Assembly: GCF_009831235.1 (NCBI RefSeq)
Contig: NZ_WUUL01000004.1
Location: forward strand, 62,001 to 126,000
Direction: 5' to 3'
Source: Shimazuella alba
GTDB taxonomy: Bacteria > Bacillota > Bacilli > Thermoactinomycetales > Thermoactinomycetaceae
Length of the DNA: 64,000 bases
The notes below the pieces were generated by a model that worked only from the letters and a program-made list of their open reading frames with translations, was not told the origin of the DNA and searched no databases. The position numbers and the translations under genes were made by a program. Positions 63,080 to 64,000 of this stretch are shown one piece after another. Each line of letters opens with the position of its first letter. The stretch's first letter is position 1.

Positions 63080-63105
63080 GGGCTGGTTACTTAGGTAATC
63101 AGCCC
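63080..63105 (+). terminator. hairpin after the 62.8-kb cassette gene
   Basis: GGGCTGGTTAC (63080-63090) and GTAATCAGCCC (63095-63105) pair with one G-U wobble; no U-tract. Confidence 0.65.
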
Positions 63106-63131
63106 CATCCAAGTAAGTGAAGAGCCAAAAA

Positions 63132-63157
63132 AGCAGTAGTCATGACTGCTCTTTTTT
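63132..63157. terminator. bidirectional terminator
   Basis: AGCAGT (63132-63137) and ACTGCT (63145-63150) with an A-run before and T-run after; it ends the minus-strand micro-ORF and possibly plus-strand transcripts. Confidence 0.65.
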
Positions 63158-63221
63158 ATATCTTTGTGAGCGAGAAAACCCCTAGGAAAGAAAGTAGTAG
63201 AAAAAACGAAATGATTTTCAT
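63156..63221 (-). CDS. Possible 21-aa hydrophobic peptide
   Basis: The minus strand encodes MKIISFFLLLSFLGVFSLTK plus Ile, a short membrane peptide with a basic second residue. AAGGA lies 6 bases before the ATG, inside the GH6 terminator stem, and a terminator follows directly. Size and composition resemble type I toxin or small regulatory membrane peptides, but no antisense RNA is visible. It may be a chance frame. Confidence 0.35.
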   Translation of the reverse strand: MKIISFFLLLSFLGVFSLTKI

Positions 63222-63260
63222 AAAAAATCCTTAATCGGTTTTATCGATCAAGGATTTTTT
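63222..63260 (-). terminator. terminator after the GH6 gene
   Basis: AAAAATCCTTAATCG (63223-63237) and CGATCAAGGATTTTT (63245-63259) pair with one mismatch; T-runs occur on both strands. Confidence 0.85.
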
Positions 63261-63270
63261 ACTCTATTTT

Positions 63271-64000
63271 TTATCCATTGATAAGTGCTATTGCGAGGTC
63301 GGGAGAAAACTCACCTGCTTTTGTTCCTTTCCCTATTCCACAATCACCGTCTGATTCGCCAGGTCGTTTAATCCATAAGAATGCATCTGTAATGGAAGTA
63401 GATTTTGTTGATGGTGTTTCTCCGAGTTTTCTACCAGACGGATTACACCATTGTCCATTGGAACCATTGCCATTTCTACTGGTATCAATGACAAGATGTG
63501 CAGAAACGTTGTATTTCTTTTTTAGTTGATCGATCAGTGTTTGGCCATACTTTTCAACATCAGTTGTTTTGTTGTAGTTAGAGACATTTAACGAAACACC
63601 GCGTGTATTTTTGACACCAGCTTGATTTAGCCAACCAGCCATGTCTTCCGGAGATTTCCATTTTCCATCTCCAGCATCCATATAGGTCCATGTATGTGGA
63701 GCCTCTTTTTTCAATACTTCGGTTGCATCTTGGAGCAAGGCAAATCGAGTTTGGCGATCTCTGTCGGATAAACAATCGAGATGGATGAGTGCATCTGGTT
63801 CTAATATAACAATTGCAGGACGGTTGCCGATCCCTGAGGCAATTTTTCGAATCCAGTCTTTGTATTCCTCAGGTGTTTTAGCTCCTCCTGCAGAGTATTG
63901 ACCACAGTCACGTAACGGAATGTTATAAGCTACTAGCATAGGAAGCTTGTTTTCTTTAGCTGCTTGGGAAACATAGTCATTTACTTCGCTTGTATTCCAC
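63271..64000 (-). CDS. Glycoside hydrolase family 6 cellulase, C-terminal part
   Basis: The frame is open to the right edge, so the N-terminus is outside. The visible 240 or so residues have GH6 features: VAYNIPLRDCGQYSAGGA with the catalytic-acid Asp region, AIVILEPDALIHLDCL, TWTYMDAGDGKW, GVSLNVSNYNKT, HLVIDTSRNGNGSNGQWCNP and FLWIKRPGESDG. GH6 enzymes cut beta-1,4-glucan by inversion, as endoglucanase or cellobiohydrolase. The catalytic domain ends at the stop codon, so any binding domain would be N-terminal. The enzyme is normally secreted. GH6 is common in actinobacteria and patchy in Firmicutes. Confidence 0.93.
   Translation of the reverse strand, partial: WNTSEVNDYVSQAAKENKLPMLVAYNIPLRDCGQYSAGGAKTPEEYKDWIRKIASGIGNRPAIVILEPDALIHLDCLSDRDRQTRFALLQDATEVLKKEAPHTWTYMDAGDGKWKSPEDMAGWLNQAGVKNTRGVSLNVSNYNKTTDVEKYGQTLIDQLKKKYNVSAHLVIDTSRNGNGSNGQWCNPSGRKLGETPSTKSTSITDAFLWIKRPGESDGDCGIGKGTKAGEFSPDLAIALING

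Overview
The window looks like chromosome from a low-GC, endospore-forming Firmicute of the Bacillales. A Thermoactinomycetaceae-type organism is my best guess. The reasons are the Bacillus-like gene orders (yqeG-yqeH-aroE-nadD-yqeK-rsfS; comEA/comEC-holA; glpP-glpF-glpK-glpD), AGGAGG-type ribosome binding sites, a T-box before leuS, spore-coat genes of the CotS/CotSA type, CcpA-type cre sites, and a family 6 glycoside hydrolase at the right edge. The family-level placement is inference.

Layout. 1-4.8 kb: the end of an M24 peptidase, a DMT transporter, a NADAR protein, a DedA protein, a lipoprotein, then yqeG and yqeH. 4.8-9.7 kb: a two-component system with an FtsX-type ABC transporter and a small membrane protein, sitting inside the otherwise conserved yqeGH/aroE-nadD-yqeK-rsfS run. 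The regulator gene and the permease gene both carry an 11-bp-period direct repeat (AGTTAGATT) in front. 12.7-14.5 kb: an ABC exporter. 14.6-17.7 kb: accessory small genes and decayed coding sequence. 17.8-18.6 kb: a spermidine synthase homologue. 19-23.2 kb: a tripartite tricarboxylate transporter divergent from an IclR regulator. 23.2-32.8 kb: a nine-gene peptide import and peptide hydrolysis operon ending in DUF1177, AroM and M29-like genes. 36-38.8 kb: T-box and leuS. 40-45.5 kb: the glycerol regulon with two leader terminators that are probably GlpP targets, and a dead IS605/IS1341-type tnpB wedged between glpP and glpF. 45.6-53.3 kb: spore-coat kinase, glycosyltransferase and nucleotide-sugar genes. 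54-61.1 kb: comEA, rocD, dcd, comEC, holA. The right edge holds a partial GH6 cellulase gene.

The most unusual pattern is a set of about a dozen short orphan genes scattered between host operons (near 14.7, 32.8, 33.4, 35.1, 35.7, 39.6, 46.6, 53.6, 61.2, 61.7, 62.3 and 62.8 kb). They use more G/C-ending codons than their neighbours and most have a good Shine-Dalgarno. Each intact one has a long, nearly perfect GC-rich hairpin next to its stop codon that mostly lacks a U-tract. Three of them (32.8, 35.1 and 35.7 kb) are paralogues in successive stages of decay: intact, one frameshift, and many lesions. I recognise none of these proteins. They look like independently acquired one-gene cassettes, and they are the best candidate here for something undescribed.

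Several genes appear broken by one base (SDR at 34.0 kb, isochorismatase-like hydrolase at 38.9 kb, the 35.1 kb paralogue) or by an in-frame TGA (62.8 kb). Two of these lesions are at homopolymers, so sequencing error cannot be excluded.
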